NCBI GenBank assembly: GCA_021778575.1
Contig: JAJYCH010000318.1
Location: 1-6,063, forward strand
Direction of reading: 5' to 3'
Source of the DNA: Planctomycetota bacterium
GTDB lineage: Bacteria; Planctomycetota; Planctomycetia; Isosphaerales; Isosphaeraceae
Length of the DNA: 6,063 bases
The position numbers and the translations under genes are program-made. Below are positions 1 to 5,220 of this stretch, piece by piece. Below the pieces are notes generated by a model that worked only from the letters and a program-made list of their open reading frames with translations, had not been told where the DNA came from and did no database searches. How positions within the stretch are numbered: position 1 is the first letter of the stretch; the number at the start of each line of letters is the position of its first letter.

Positions 1-202
1 GCCGCTCAGCCTTGTCCACATCGAGAACATGGCCAGCGTCACGCGAGCCGGAGCGATCGTTCTCCCCGCGATGCCGGGCTGGTACCATCAGCCGAAATCG
101 CTCGAAGACCTGGTCGATTTCGTGGTCGCCCGGATCTGCGACCAGCTTGGCGTGGAGGTGGAGTTGATGAACCGCTGGGGTGGCCATCCCGACCCGATCT
201 AA
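1..202 (+). CDS. ubiX: UbiX-type flavin prenyltransferase, C-terminal part (5' truncated by window edge)
   Basis: The reading frame is open from base 2 to the TAA at 200-202 and gives the last 66 residues; the start lies left of the window. UbiX enzymes join dimethylallyl phosphate to FMN to make prenylated FMN, the cofactor of UbiD-type decarboxylases, in the cytoplasm. The visible part matches the family C-terminus: an H-I-E-N-M segment (fragment residues 6-10), A-G-A-I-V-L-P-A-M-P (16-25), then W-Y-H-Q-P (27-31), which corresponds to the conserved FY-x-x-P element, then the S-L-E-D-L-V-D-F helix and the terminal N-R-W-G-G. The nucleotide-binding N-terminal half cannot be judged. The gene sits 34 bases upstream of a UbiA-family gene on the same strand, so the two are probably co-transcribed. 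The flavoprotein family is clear; the quinone pathway it serves is inferred from the neighbour. Confidence 0.9.
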   Translation, partial: PLSLVHIENMASVTRAGAIVLPAMPGWYHQPKSLEDLVDFVVARICDQLGVEVELMNRWGGHPDPI

Positions 203-236
203 AAGATCTCTCAAGCGAACATGCAGAGAATTGCCG

Positions 237-1112
237 ATGGTTTTTGCTCGAATCCACGACATCCTCGGGATGATCAAGTTCAGCCACACGCTGTTCGCGC
301 TGCCGTTTGCCTTGCTGGGCGCGGCGCTGGCGGCGAAGGGGCCGGAGGGCTGGCGCGGCCGCTGGCAGGACTGGCTAGGGATCTTGTTGTGCATGGTGAC
401 CGCGAGGTCGGCGGCGATGGCGTTCAACCGGTTAGTTGACTGGCGGATCGATGCCTTGAACCCACGGACGGCGACCCGGCACATTCCGAGCGGGAAGCTG
501 TCGGTGGCCTCGGTCGCGACCTTCACGATTGTCAGCTCGGTCGGCTTCGTGGCCTCGACCGTGCTGTTCTGGCCCAACCGCTGGCCGTTGATCCTGGCGA
601 TCCCGGTGCTGGCCTGGTTGCTCGGCTACTCGTATGCCAAGCGGTTCACCAGTCTGGCTCATTTCTGGCTCGGCTTGGCCCTGGCTCTGGCTCCGATGGC
701 CGCGTGGATCGCGCTTCGGGGCGACCTGGCCTGGCCGCCGGTTTTGCTGGGCCTGGCGGTCCTGCTCTGGGTTGCGGGATTTGATATTATCTACGCATGC
801 CAGGATGCTCATTTTGATCGCGAGGCCGGGCTCAACAGCATCCCGGCGCGGCTAGGAATTCGGGGGGGGCTCCGCCTGGCGTCGGGCTGCCATGCGGCGA
901 TGGTCGCGGCTCTGATCGGGCTCGGACTGGTCTATCCGATGGGGCCGATCTACTTTGGGGGTGTCGGAGTCGTCGCCATTTTGCTTTTCTATGAACATGC
1001 GATTGTTCGTCCCGATGATCTGGGACGAGTGAATGTCGCGTTCTTCCAGGTCAATATCGGGATCAGTCTGGGCCTGCTGGCCGTCGGGGTGGCGGATCTG
1101 CTGTCGCGCTGA
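237..1112 (+). CDS. ubiA: UbiA-family aromatic acid prenyltransferase (UbiA or MqnP type)
   Basis: This 291-residue integral membrane enzyme is predicted to transfer a polyprenyl chain from its diphosphate to an aromatic acid in quinone synthesis. Both Asp-rich metal/diphosphate motifs are present: N-R-L-V-D-W-R-I-D (residues 64-72) followed by N-P-R-T-A-T-R, and D-I-I-Y-A-C-Q-D-A-H-F-D (183-194) followed by R-E-A-G-L. Hydrophobic stretches at about 15-33, 46-63, 92-111, 117-132, 143-160, 166-187, 218-236, 239-253 and 267-288 fit the usual nine-helix fold. I chose ATG 237 because the family N-terminus (I-x-x-I-K-F-S-H-T-L-F-A-L-P-F) follows directly. An in-frame GTG at 180 would overlap ubiX and add 19 basic residues unlike the family; TTG 231 is also possible. 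No strong Shine-Dalgarno is seen, so translation may be coupled to ubiX. The motif style resembles MqnP, which prenylates 1,4-dihydroxy-6-naphthoate in the futalosine route; 4-hydroxybenzoate is the alternative substrate. Confidence 0.93.
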   Translation: MVFARIHDILGMIKFSHTLFALPFALLGAALAAKGPEGWRGRWQDWLGILLCMVTARSAAMAFNRLVDWRIDALNPRTATRHIPSGKLSVASVATFTIVSSVGFVASTVLFWPNRWPLILAIPVLAWLLGYSYAKRFTSLAHFWLGLALALAPMAAWIALRGDLAWPPVLLGLAVLLWVAGFDIIYACQDAHFDREAGLNSIPARLGIRGGLRLASGCHAAMVAALIGLGLVYPMGPIYFGGVGVVAILLFYEHAIVRPDDLGRVNVAFFQVNIGISLGLLAVGVADLLSR

Positions 1113-1121
1113 AGCAAGGCC

Positions 1122-1161
1122 AGGCAAGACAAAACCCGACCCGAGGGGAATGTCGGGTCGG
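1122..1161 (-). terminator. Rho-independent terminator of the BON-domain gene
   Basis: Bases 1136-1144 (ccgacccga) are perfectly complementary to 1153-1161 (tcgggtcgg), giving a 9-bp GC-rich stem with an 8-base loop. Read on the minus strand, the stem is followed at once by gttttgtctt, a good U-rich tail. It starts 32 bases after the TGA of the BON gene, the expected place. On the plus strand the stem is followed by tgggagaag with no T run, so it should stop ubiA transcription poorly unless it acts with another factor. A shifted 7-bp pairing (1134-1140 with 1152-1158) competes but is weaker. Confidence 0.8.
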
Positions 1162-1192
1162 TGGGAGAAGATTCTCAATCGTTCGTTCGAGA

Positions 1193-1738
1193 TCAGAGCG
1201 GGGTGTCCCCTTCGCGCGGTGTGGTGGCGGGGGGGGGAACGACCGTCGACGACGGGGTTGTCACGATGATCCGGCCCGTTGGCGCGGGGTTGATGACGGT
1301 CGGCGGCGTCCCGGGGACGACCGGGGCCGGGCTGGTGATCGCTCCGACGGTCAACTGGTCGACAACCTGGACCACGCCCACGGTCTCGGCGGTCAAGGTC
1401 AGGGCCTTGGTCTTGGCGGCTTCATTGGGAACGATTCCGGTCAGGATCGCGATTCCACCGGCCTGCACTTCGATTTCCAGAGTGGACGAGGTCAGCGCCT
1501 TGTCCCAGTGGAGCCGGCTGTAGACCCGCGAGACGACCTCCATGTTGTGGACGCTCGTCCGGGTCTTCTGGAATCCGCCCGAAACGGCCTGGCCAGCCGA
1601 CTGAAACCCTCGCTTGACGGCGCGGCCGGCGTCGTTCAAACCCTGGCCGATCGGTCCTTGCTGTGCCTGCGCCTGCTGCGTCGAACCGAGAATCAGAATG
1701 GCTAGCCCGGTGGCCAGTTGGTGATGAATCCGGATCAT
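1193..1738 (-). CDS. Secreted BON-domain protein
   Basis: The product has 181 residues. Residues 1-25 form a signal peptide: basic M-I-R-I-H-H, a hydrophobic core L-A-T-G-L-A-I-L-I-L, and an A-Q-A cleavage site near residue 25, so export to the periplasm or beyond is likely. Residues 38-57 carry two 9-residue copies of G-x-A-V-x-x-G-F-Q spaced 11 residues apart, probably an amphipathic helix. A BON domain spans about 68-133: V-V-S-R-V-Y-S-R-L, then L-E-I-E-V-Q-A-G-G-I-A-I-L-T-G-I-V and G-V-V-Q-V-V-D-Q-L. BON domains, as in OsmY, are thought to bind membranes or ligands. The tail (137-181) is rich in Pro and Thr and likely disordered. ATG 1738 is chosen because GGAGAG lies 6 bases upstream and the signal peptide starts there; the 39-codon upstream extension looks non-coding. 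A C9 run encodes Pro168-170. The exact role is unknown. Confidence 0.88.
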   Translation of the reverse strand: MIRIHHQLATGLAILILGSTQQAQAQQGPIGQGLNDAGRAVKRGFQSAGQAVSGGFQKTRTSVHNMEVVSRVYSRLHWDKALTSSTLEIEVQAGGIAILTGIVPNEAAKTKALTLTAETVGVVQVVDQLTVGAITSPAPVVPGTPPTVINPAPTGRIIVTTPSSTVVPPPATTPREGDTPL

Positions 1739-1744
1739 TTTTCG

Positions 1745-1750
1745 CTCTCC
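1745..1750 (-). promoter_or_regulatory. Ribosome binding site of the BON-domain gene
   Basis: The minus strand reads ggagag, six bases before ATG 1738. It fixes the start at the signal peptide rather than at the longer open frame. The same ggagag string occurs in the 3' arm of the hairpin just upstream, so the 5' arm of that hairpin could also pair with this site. Confidence 0.7.
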
Positions 1751-1779
1751 ATGGCTCGAGATCGGAATGGAAACTTGCT

Positions 1780-1801
1780 CGACTCTCCTCAAGGAGAGTC
1801 G
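1780..1801 (-). terminator. Perfect intergenic hairpin: weak terminator or leader element
   Basis: Bases 1780-1788 (cgactctcc) pair perfectly with 1793-1801 (ggagagtcg) around a 4-base loop; the symmetry formally extends one more pair. It begins 21 bases after the stop of the 131-residue gene and ends 42 bases before the BON gene start, both on the minus strand. The minus-strand tail is agcaagtttcc, with only a short T run, so it is a poor rho-independent terminator. It may instead stabilise an mRNA end or be part of the BON gene leader. Confidence 0.5.
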
Positions 1802-1821
1802 TGGATCGGCAGATTTCGGCG

Positions 1822-2217
1822 TCAGGCCAGCAAGGCCATCGTCAGGCTGTCCCACCCGGTAAAGCCGGCCCGAGGGTGCGAGCGTGATGGCTCATCCTCG
1901 GGCTCGGGACGCCAATGTACGTACCCCTCGGATTCCAACGACGGACGGACCAGGCTGGCCGGGATCGAGCCAAAAACGGTCAATCCCCCCAGCGAGTTCC
2001 GGACCGCCGGAACCGACCATCCGCTCGCGATCGCCTGGGCGACCGGACCGAGCGGCCGGACAAGGCCTCGGATTGCGTCGAAACGGACCGCCAGAGCGAT
2101 TGTCGAAGCCTCGGGGGCGAACGATTCCGCCTCGGCTTTCGTCCGGAAGAGCAGTGCGGCCGAAGCGGTCAGCGGTTGTCCGGGCTTCCAGTCCGGGCTC
2201 GCGACGGTGTAGAACAT
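1822..2217 (-). CDS. Hypothetical protein, 131 residues, unrecognised
   Basis: I do not recognise a family. The case for a real gene is the very strong Shine-Dalgarno AGGAGG six bases before ATG 2217, GC-rich third codon positions like the neighbouring genes, and a balanced composition, whereas the overlapping frames on both strands are Arg/Pro/Ser-rich shadows. The frame is open to codon 2250, but the ribosome site selects 2217. There is no signal peptide and no membrane segment, so the protein is probably cytoplasmic. Residues 1-45 look like an alpha/beta start (M-F-Y-T-V-A-S-P-D-W, then a K-A-E-A-E-S-F-A helix). Residues 46-95 are rich in Val, Ile, Leu and Gly (V-R-F-D-A-I-R-G-L-V-R-P-L-G, G-G-L-T-V-F-G-S-I-P-A-S-L). 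The end is charged and less ordered. It is followed on the same strand by the BON gene after 83 bases and a hairpin. Function unknown; a lineage-restricted protein is likely. Confidence 0.7.
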   Translation of the reverse strand: MFYTVASPDWKPGQPLTASAALLFRTKAEAESFAPEASTIALAVRFDAIRGLVRPLGPVAQAIASGWSVPAVRNSLGGLTVFGSIPASLVRPSLESEGYVHWRPEPEDEPSRSHPRAGFTGWDSLTMALLA

Positions 2218-2220
2218 CTT

Positions 2221-2229
2221 CCACCTCCT
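2221..2229 (-). promoter_or_regulatory. Strong ribosome binding site of the 131-residue gene
   Basis: The minus strand reads aggaggtgg, with AGGAGG six bases before ATG 2217. This is the strongest Shine-Dalgarno in the window and the main reason for preferring this start and this frame. Confidence 0.8.
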
Positions 2230-2472
2230 GGCGGTCCGAGGGGTCAGCAAACGACGCGGTTCTTCAAAGGGAGGTCAATCCTGGTGGGTGTCGTGTACCA
2301 AGCATCTCGTGTGCCGAAGATGCTGGTCGTCCCGTTCTTGACCCCGGTTGGCTCCGGAGAGCCCGGATCTGAACAACCTTGCGGGACGAAAATCCTCGGG
2401 ACTCATCGGACTTCCCCTTGCCTGACGACCGGGTCGCGGACTGCGGTGAGCCGCCAACCAGGCCGATAGATC

Positions 2473-2493
2473 GATTTTCCAAAACGAAGCCAA
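2473..2493 (-). repeat. Diverged intergenic repeat, copy A
   Basis: The core on the plus strand is ttttccaaaacgaagccaa. It is shared with copies B and C, about 81 and 150 bases away. The copy forms one side of an AT-rich imperfect palindrome: ttttc (2475-2479) with gaaaa (2515-2519) and aaaacga (2481-2487) with tcgtttt (2506-2512). In one minus-strand frame the three copies read G-F-V-L-E-N-R, G-F-V-S-E-N-R and G-F-V-L-E-S-R, which produces spurious short open frames. Confidence 0.6.
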
Positions 2494-2553
2494 ATTTGAT
2501 GTAAATCGTTTTTTGAAAAGGGTTTAAGTTCGGGTTTCGTTGTTCGAGGCTCC

Positions 2554-2574
2554 TGTTTTCCGAAACGAAGCCAA
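2554..2574 (-). repeat. Diverged intergenic repeat, copy B
   Basis: The core ttttccgaaacgaagccaa (2556-2574) differs from copy A by one base in 19. A nearby gtttcg (2534-2539) is complementary to its cgaaac (2561-2566), so like copy A it sits in a partial inverted repeat. Its ttttccgaaac (2556-2566) also has a perfect 11-base inverted partner at 2684-2694. Confidence 0.6.
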
Positions 2575-2623
2575 CACCGTCGTACATCGTCCGATTCCCT
2601 TCGGATCAGGTTCCCCGAGTCGC

Positions 2624-2642
2624 GATTCCAAAACGAACCCAA
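2624..2642 (-). repeat. Diverged intergenic repeat, copy C
   Basis: The sequence gattccaaaacgaacccaa matches copy A except for a two-base shorter T run and one base change in the right half. It lies 68-70 bases after copy B, so spacing is uneven and this is not a CRISPR-like array. A small hairpin, ggaccg/cggtcc with an 8-base loop, follows at about 2646-2665. Confidence 0.55.
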
Positions 2643-2685
2643 CGCCGGACCGGCATCATGCGGTCCATTCCGGGTTCTCATCAGT

Positions 2686-2746
2686 TTCGGAAAAAATCGG
2701 CTCGGTTAGTCCGCTTTCTTTCAAGTCCTCGGACATTTTTGCCGAA
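2686..2746. other. Long interrupted hairpin in the intergenic region
   Basis: Three blocks pair in register: ttcgg (2686-2690) with ccgaa (2742-2746), aaaaat (2692-2697) with attttt (2735-2740), and gtccg (2709-2713) with cggac (2730-2734). The only interruptions are one mismatch and an 11-base bulge on the left arm (2698-2708). Such 16-pair complementarity may be an RNA structure or the remnant of an element. Read on the minus strand, a T6 run lies near its far side, so it could contribute to ending the BatA-like transcript, but it does not look like a classical terminator. Confidence 0.4.
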
Positions 2747-2894
2747 GGAGGGCGAATCTTGCTGATTTCGCCGGGGAGGCATCAGGAAACCGGAACCAGG
2801 TGGAGCGGAGCCAACCGGTCTCGCAATTCTCCGGGAATTGAACCGCCAAGACGCCGAGAGATCCTTCTTTGAATCTCACCAAGATCGGTCCCGG

Positions 2895-4985
2895 TCAGAT
2901 GTAGACCCGGCGGTTGTAGATGTACCATTCGGCGCAGACCACGGCGAGCGCCGCGCAGGCGATGATCCACCACCAGTCGAACGGGGCTTCGACCGTCTTT
3001 CTGGTTCCGGCGACCGGGTTGAAGCCGATCTTGATCTTGTACGCTTCGGCCTGGGCTTCGGGCGTTCCTTCGGGGACGATTCCTCGTGGGGCCAGATCGC
3101 TTTCGCGGAGGTCGAACTGGTTCACCGCGAACCTCTGGACCCCATTGGGCGGCCAGTTGGCGTGGTAGATCCCGGTCAGGTTGGCTTCGTTATAGAGATA
3201 AGTTCCCTGCGACGATCGACCGATCGGCAGGCTGGTCTTGCCGGACGGATCTGTGATCGTCATGGTCGGAGGAGCGCTCTCGGCGCGGAGGACGACCGGT
3301 TGACCGGGGATGTGAACTTCCTCGCCGGCCGACTCTCGGGCGTTGCCCAGGGCCTGGATCGCGTTGAAGAGGAAGAGTGGAAAACTGTACTTCCGGACCC
3401 AGTCGGTGTTGAAATTCTGCCCCTCGACCAGGGCGAAGGCGATGACGGTGTCGGAGAAGCCGTTCCGAGGGGCGACGAAGGCGATCGGTCCCGAGTCGCT
3501 CTCGAACAGGACGGTCGAACCGGGAGGCGGGTCGACGATCGTGGCCTTGGCCACCCGGATCACCGAGAGTTCGCGGATGAACTGCATCAGAGGGTGGGCG
3601 GCGTTGACGTCAAGGATCGCCGGGTTCTCGATCGCCCGCGATTTCTCGTAAGCCTTGCCGGGCGGGAGCGCCCCGAAATAGAGAGCGTTCGCTTCCGGCG
3701 CGGTCTGAGGCGTCACCCGGTCGTAAATAACCAGGTCGAAGCGGCCGGCGGCGACGTCGCGCTGAAAGGCCTCGGTCTTGTAGTCGTCGGGGCTGGTGAC
3801 GATCACGTCGGCGCGTTCGGCGGCGAGCGGAGTCCTCAGGGTATCGACCAGGTAACGGTTCCCGGCCGTGACGACCAGGATCTGCGCCTTCTTGGGAGTT
3901 CCGATCAAGGTGAACGCGCGGTTATCGAGCGGGAGGTCGTCCTTGATGTCGAGCCGGACTTCGAGTTCAGCGGCTCCCGTGTCGGGCAAATCGAAGTTGA
4001 ACGACTGGTCGGATTGCTTACCGATTTTGAGCGCCACGGCGTCGATCAGGGTTCCCGTCGAGTCCGGCTTGGCCGGGTCGAGCTTGTAGAGCTGGGCCTT
4101 GGTCTCGACTTCCTCGTCCTTGTAGTTGTGAACCCGGCCGAAGACCTGATAAACGTCGGGCTTTTCTTCGTTCCGTCGGGTCTGGAGGGCGAGGATCGCC
4201 AAGTTGTTCGACGCTGGTTTGGTCCGGGCCTCGGCCCTGGCCGCCGCGTCGGCGTCGGCCGGAGGGGCGGGCGGGGCGTTGCCGATGACGACCACCTCGG
4301 GTTCGAGGTTGCCGAGACTGAACCCCTCGACGTCGGCGAAACCGCCATCGGTGTAGATCATCAGCTTGGGCGGGACGAGGTTATTGGCCGCGACGCCTTC
4401 GGCCTGCTTCGACGGGTTGGCCAGACCGGCGGCGACCTGAAGCGCCTCGCGGAGTGAGGTCGTCGCCTCGGTCGGCTGGATCGAGTCGATCCGCTGGGTC
4501 AGGAGCGAGCGGTTGCTGGTGTAGTTCGAGACGACCTTGGCCCGATCCGAGAAGCTGACAACCATTGCCAGGTCGCTCGACTTCATCCCGGCAACGATCT
4601 TTTTGGCGTCGTCCTTCGCCTTTTCGAGCCGGGTGGGCGCCACGTCGCTGGCGCTCATGCTGGCCGAGTTATCGATGGCCAGGACGAATCGCTCGCCGAC
4701 CGTCGAGGTTCCGCGAATTCTCGGACCCGCCAGGGCCAGCATTACCAGGAGAACCGCCAGAAGCTGGAGGAACAAGAGCAGGTTCTTCCGGAGCCGCTGG
4801 AAAAGGCTGTTGACGTGCAGGTCTTCCAGGCTCCGCCGCCAGAGCAGCGTGCTGGGGACCTGCACCGGTCGCCGTCGGAGCTTGAGGAAATAGAGCGCGA
4901 TGATTCCCACCGGAACCCCGGCCAGAACTGCCCAGAGGCCCGGGTTGCCCAGCGGGTTGTTGAACTCTATCGGCCCGAGATTCAT
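2895..4985 (-). CDS. BatA-like membrane protein with VWA domain
   Basis: The product has 696 residues. The N-terminal BatA region (about 10-92) has two membrane helices, 17-35 and 68-87, with a basic R-R-R-P-V-Q-V-P-S-T-L-L-W-R segment between them, typical of the aerotolerance-regulator N-terminal domain. A VWA domain follows (about 98-236) with an intact metal site: D105-N-S107-A-S109, T175/T176 and D213 in I-Y-T-D-G-G. After an Ala/Pro-rich linker (237-258) come a beta-rich segment (258-360) and a glutamine-amidotransferase-like Rossmann region (about 365-545: A-Q-I-L-V-V-T-A-G-N-R-Y-L-V, then F-D-L-V-I-Y-D-R-V-T-P) with no visible catalytic Cys triad. A second beta-rich segment spans 556-628 and a C-terminal helix about 672-690. 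ATG 4985 begins the family N-terminus; upstream purines (aaaaggg) give only a fair ribosome site. It is the third gene of a DUF58 operon. Such proteins are thought to act with MoxR ATPases in envelope protein assembly or stress tolerance; the substrate is unknown. Confidence 0.9.
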   Translation of the reverse strand: MNLGPIEFNNPLGNPGLWAVLAGVPVGIIALYFLKLRRRPVQVPSTLLWRRSLEDLHVNSLFQRLRKNLLLFLQLLAVLLVMLALAGPRIRGTSTVGERFVLAIDNSASMSASDVAPTRLEKAKDDAKKIVAGMKSSDLAMVVSFSDRAKVVSNYTSNRSLLTQRIDSIQPTEATTSLREALQVAAGLANPSKQAEGVAANNLVPPKLMIYTDGGFADVEGFSLGNLEPEVVVIGNAPPAPPADADAAARAEARTKPASNNLAILALQTRRNEEKPDVYQVFGRVHNYKDEEVETKAQLYKLDPAKPDSTGTLIDAVALKIGKQSDQSFNFDLPDTGAAELEVRLDIKDDLPLDNRAFTLIGTPKKAQILVVTAGNRYLVDTLRTPLAAERADVIVTSPDDYKTEAFQRDVAAGRFDLVIYDRVTPQTAPEANALYFGALPPGKAYEKSRAIENPAILDVNAAHPLMQFIRELSVIRVAKATIVDPPPGSTVLFESDSGPIAFVAPRNGFSDTVIAFALVEGQNFNTDWVRKYSFPLFLFNAIQALGNARESAGEEVHIPGQPVVLRAESAPPTMTITDPSGKTSLPIGRSSQGTYLYNEANLTGIYHANWPPNGVQRFAVNQFDLRESDLAPRGIVPEGTPEAQAEAYKIKIGFNPVAGTRKTVEAPFDWWWIIACAALAVVCAEWYIYNRRVYI

Positions 4986-5010
4986 CGCGTGATCCCTTTT
5001 CCCGTTGATT

Positions 5011-5062
5011 GATTCGTAGGGTAGGGCTTGCCCTGCCGTCCGAATTCTTTCGGCTACGAATT
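5011..5062. repeat. Compact three-way-junction inverted-repeat element
   Basis: Almost every base pairs. An outer stem attcgtag (5012-5019) / ctacgaat (5054-5061) encloses two hairpins: ggtagggc (5020-5027) with gccctgcc (5030-5037), and ccgaa (5040-5044) with ttcgg (5049-5053). Only two bases separate the hairpins. The one imperfect pair, t5022 with g5035, is a G-U wobble in plus-strand RNA but an A-C mismatch in minus-strand RNA. The element fills most of the 85-base gap between the small membrane protein gene and the BatA-like gene. It resembles short dispersed palindromic repeats of other bacteria; copy number cannot be judged from one window. Confidence 0.6.
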
Positions 5063-5070
5063 CAAAAACT

Positions 5071-5220
5071 TCAAAGCTCCGGCTCGCGATCCTGGAACCC
5101 CGGCCGTTCGCCCTTGCGCTTGCGGATCATGGTGTAGAGGATGTACGAGGCCAGGGCCGCCGAACATCCGACAAAGACATAGAAGTTGGTGATGGTCAGT
5201 GGCATCATCAAAGACATCAT
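5071..5220 (-). CDS. Small single-pass membrane protein in the VWA operon
   Basis: The protein has 49 residues with a short polar start rich in Met, one membrane helix at about 10-31 (I-T-N-F-Y-V-F-V-G-C-S-A-A-L-A-S-Y-I-L-Y-T) and a basic then acidic C-terminus (R-K-R-K-G-E-R, D-R-E-P-E-L). By the positive-inside rule the C-terminus is probably cytoplasmic. ATG 5220 is chosen because it overlaps the DUF58 stop as ATGA (5217-5220), a mark of translational coupling; upstream purines (gggggct) offer a modest ribosome site. ATG 5217 and ATG 5208-5205 are also possible. An 85-base gap with a structured element separates it from the BatA-like gene. It has the size and shape of CcmD-like small membrane proteins, but no cytochrome c maturation gene is nearby, so that is not claimed. 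Role unknown; a membrane partner of the DUF58/BatA proteins is inferred. Confidence 0.72.
   Translation of the reverse strand: MMSLMMPLTITNFYVFVGCSAALASYILYTMIRKRKGERPGFQDREPEL

Larger units (their letters stand above)
2230..2894. other. Long intergenic region without a convincing gene
   Basis: No frame here has both a good ribosome site and protein-like composition. The leading bases upstream of the 131-residue gene hold a possible minus-strand -35 box, TTGACC (2274-2269), but no convincing -10, so its promoter is not resolved. Bases 2471-2540 are only about 34% GC (24 of 70), far below the flanking genes. That patch opens a cluster of three diverged repeats (2473-2642). A long imperfect hairpin lies at 2686-2746. 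Smaller inverted repeats occur at 2751-2772 (ggcgaa/ttcgcc) and 2824-2840 (caattc/gaattg), neither followed by a T run. No canonical terminator is seen close after the BatA-like stop at 2895; the first minus-strand T run is six T at 2696-2691. Confidence 0.6.

Noticed and set aside
180..236. Upstream GTG start for ubiA overlapping ubiX
   Set aside because: Adds 19 Arg/Lys-rich residues not typical of the family; ATG 237 begins the expected N-terminus.
1718..2212. 164-residue plus-strand frame opposite the BON and 131-residue genes
   Set aside because: It spans two genes and the gap between them on the other strand, has no ribosome site and has Ser/Arg/Pro-rich shadow composition.
2284..2469. 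Plus-strand GTG frame of 61 residues with GGAGGT upstream (2270-2275)
   Set aside because: The ribosome-like site is good, but the protein is low-complexity in its second half, has no recognisable feature and runs into the repeat cluster. Kept only as a remote possibility.
2473..2642. Possible CRISPR array
   Set aside because: Only three diverged copies, uneven spacing (81 and about 69 bases), spacers longer than normal and no cas gene.
2264..2681. Several minus-strand short open frames with G-F-V-L-E-N or W-L-R-F-G-K segments
   Set aside because: These arise from the repeated nucleotide motif, not from a protein; no ribosome sites and no consistent frame between copies.
2838..4457. 539-residue open frame on the plus strand, antisense to the BatA-like gene
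   Set aside because: It is Arg/Gly/Val/Asp-rich with no domain, and is the expected shadow of a GC-rich gene; the minus-strand frame has clear BatA and VWA motifs.
5071..5220. Small protein as CcmD of cytochrome c maturation
   Set aside because: Only size and one helix agree; no ccm gene is nearby and the operon context is VWA/DUF58.
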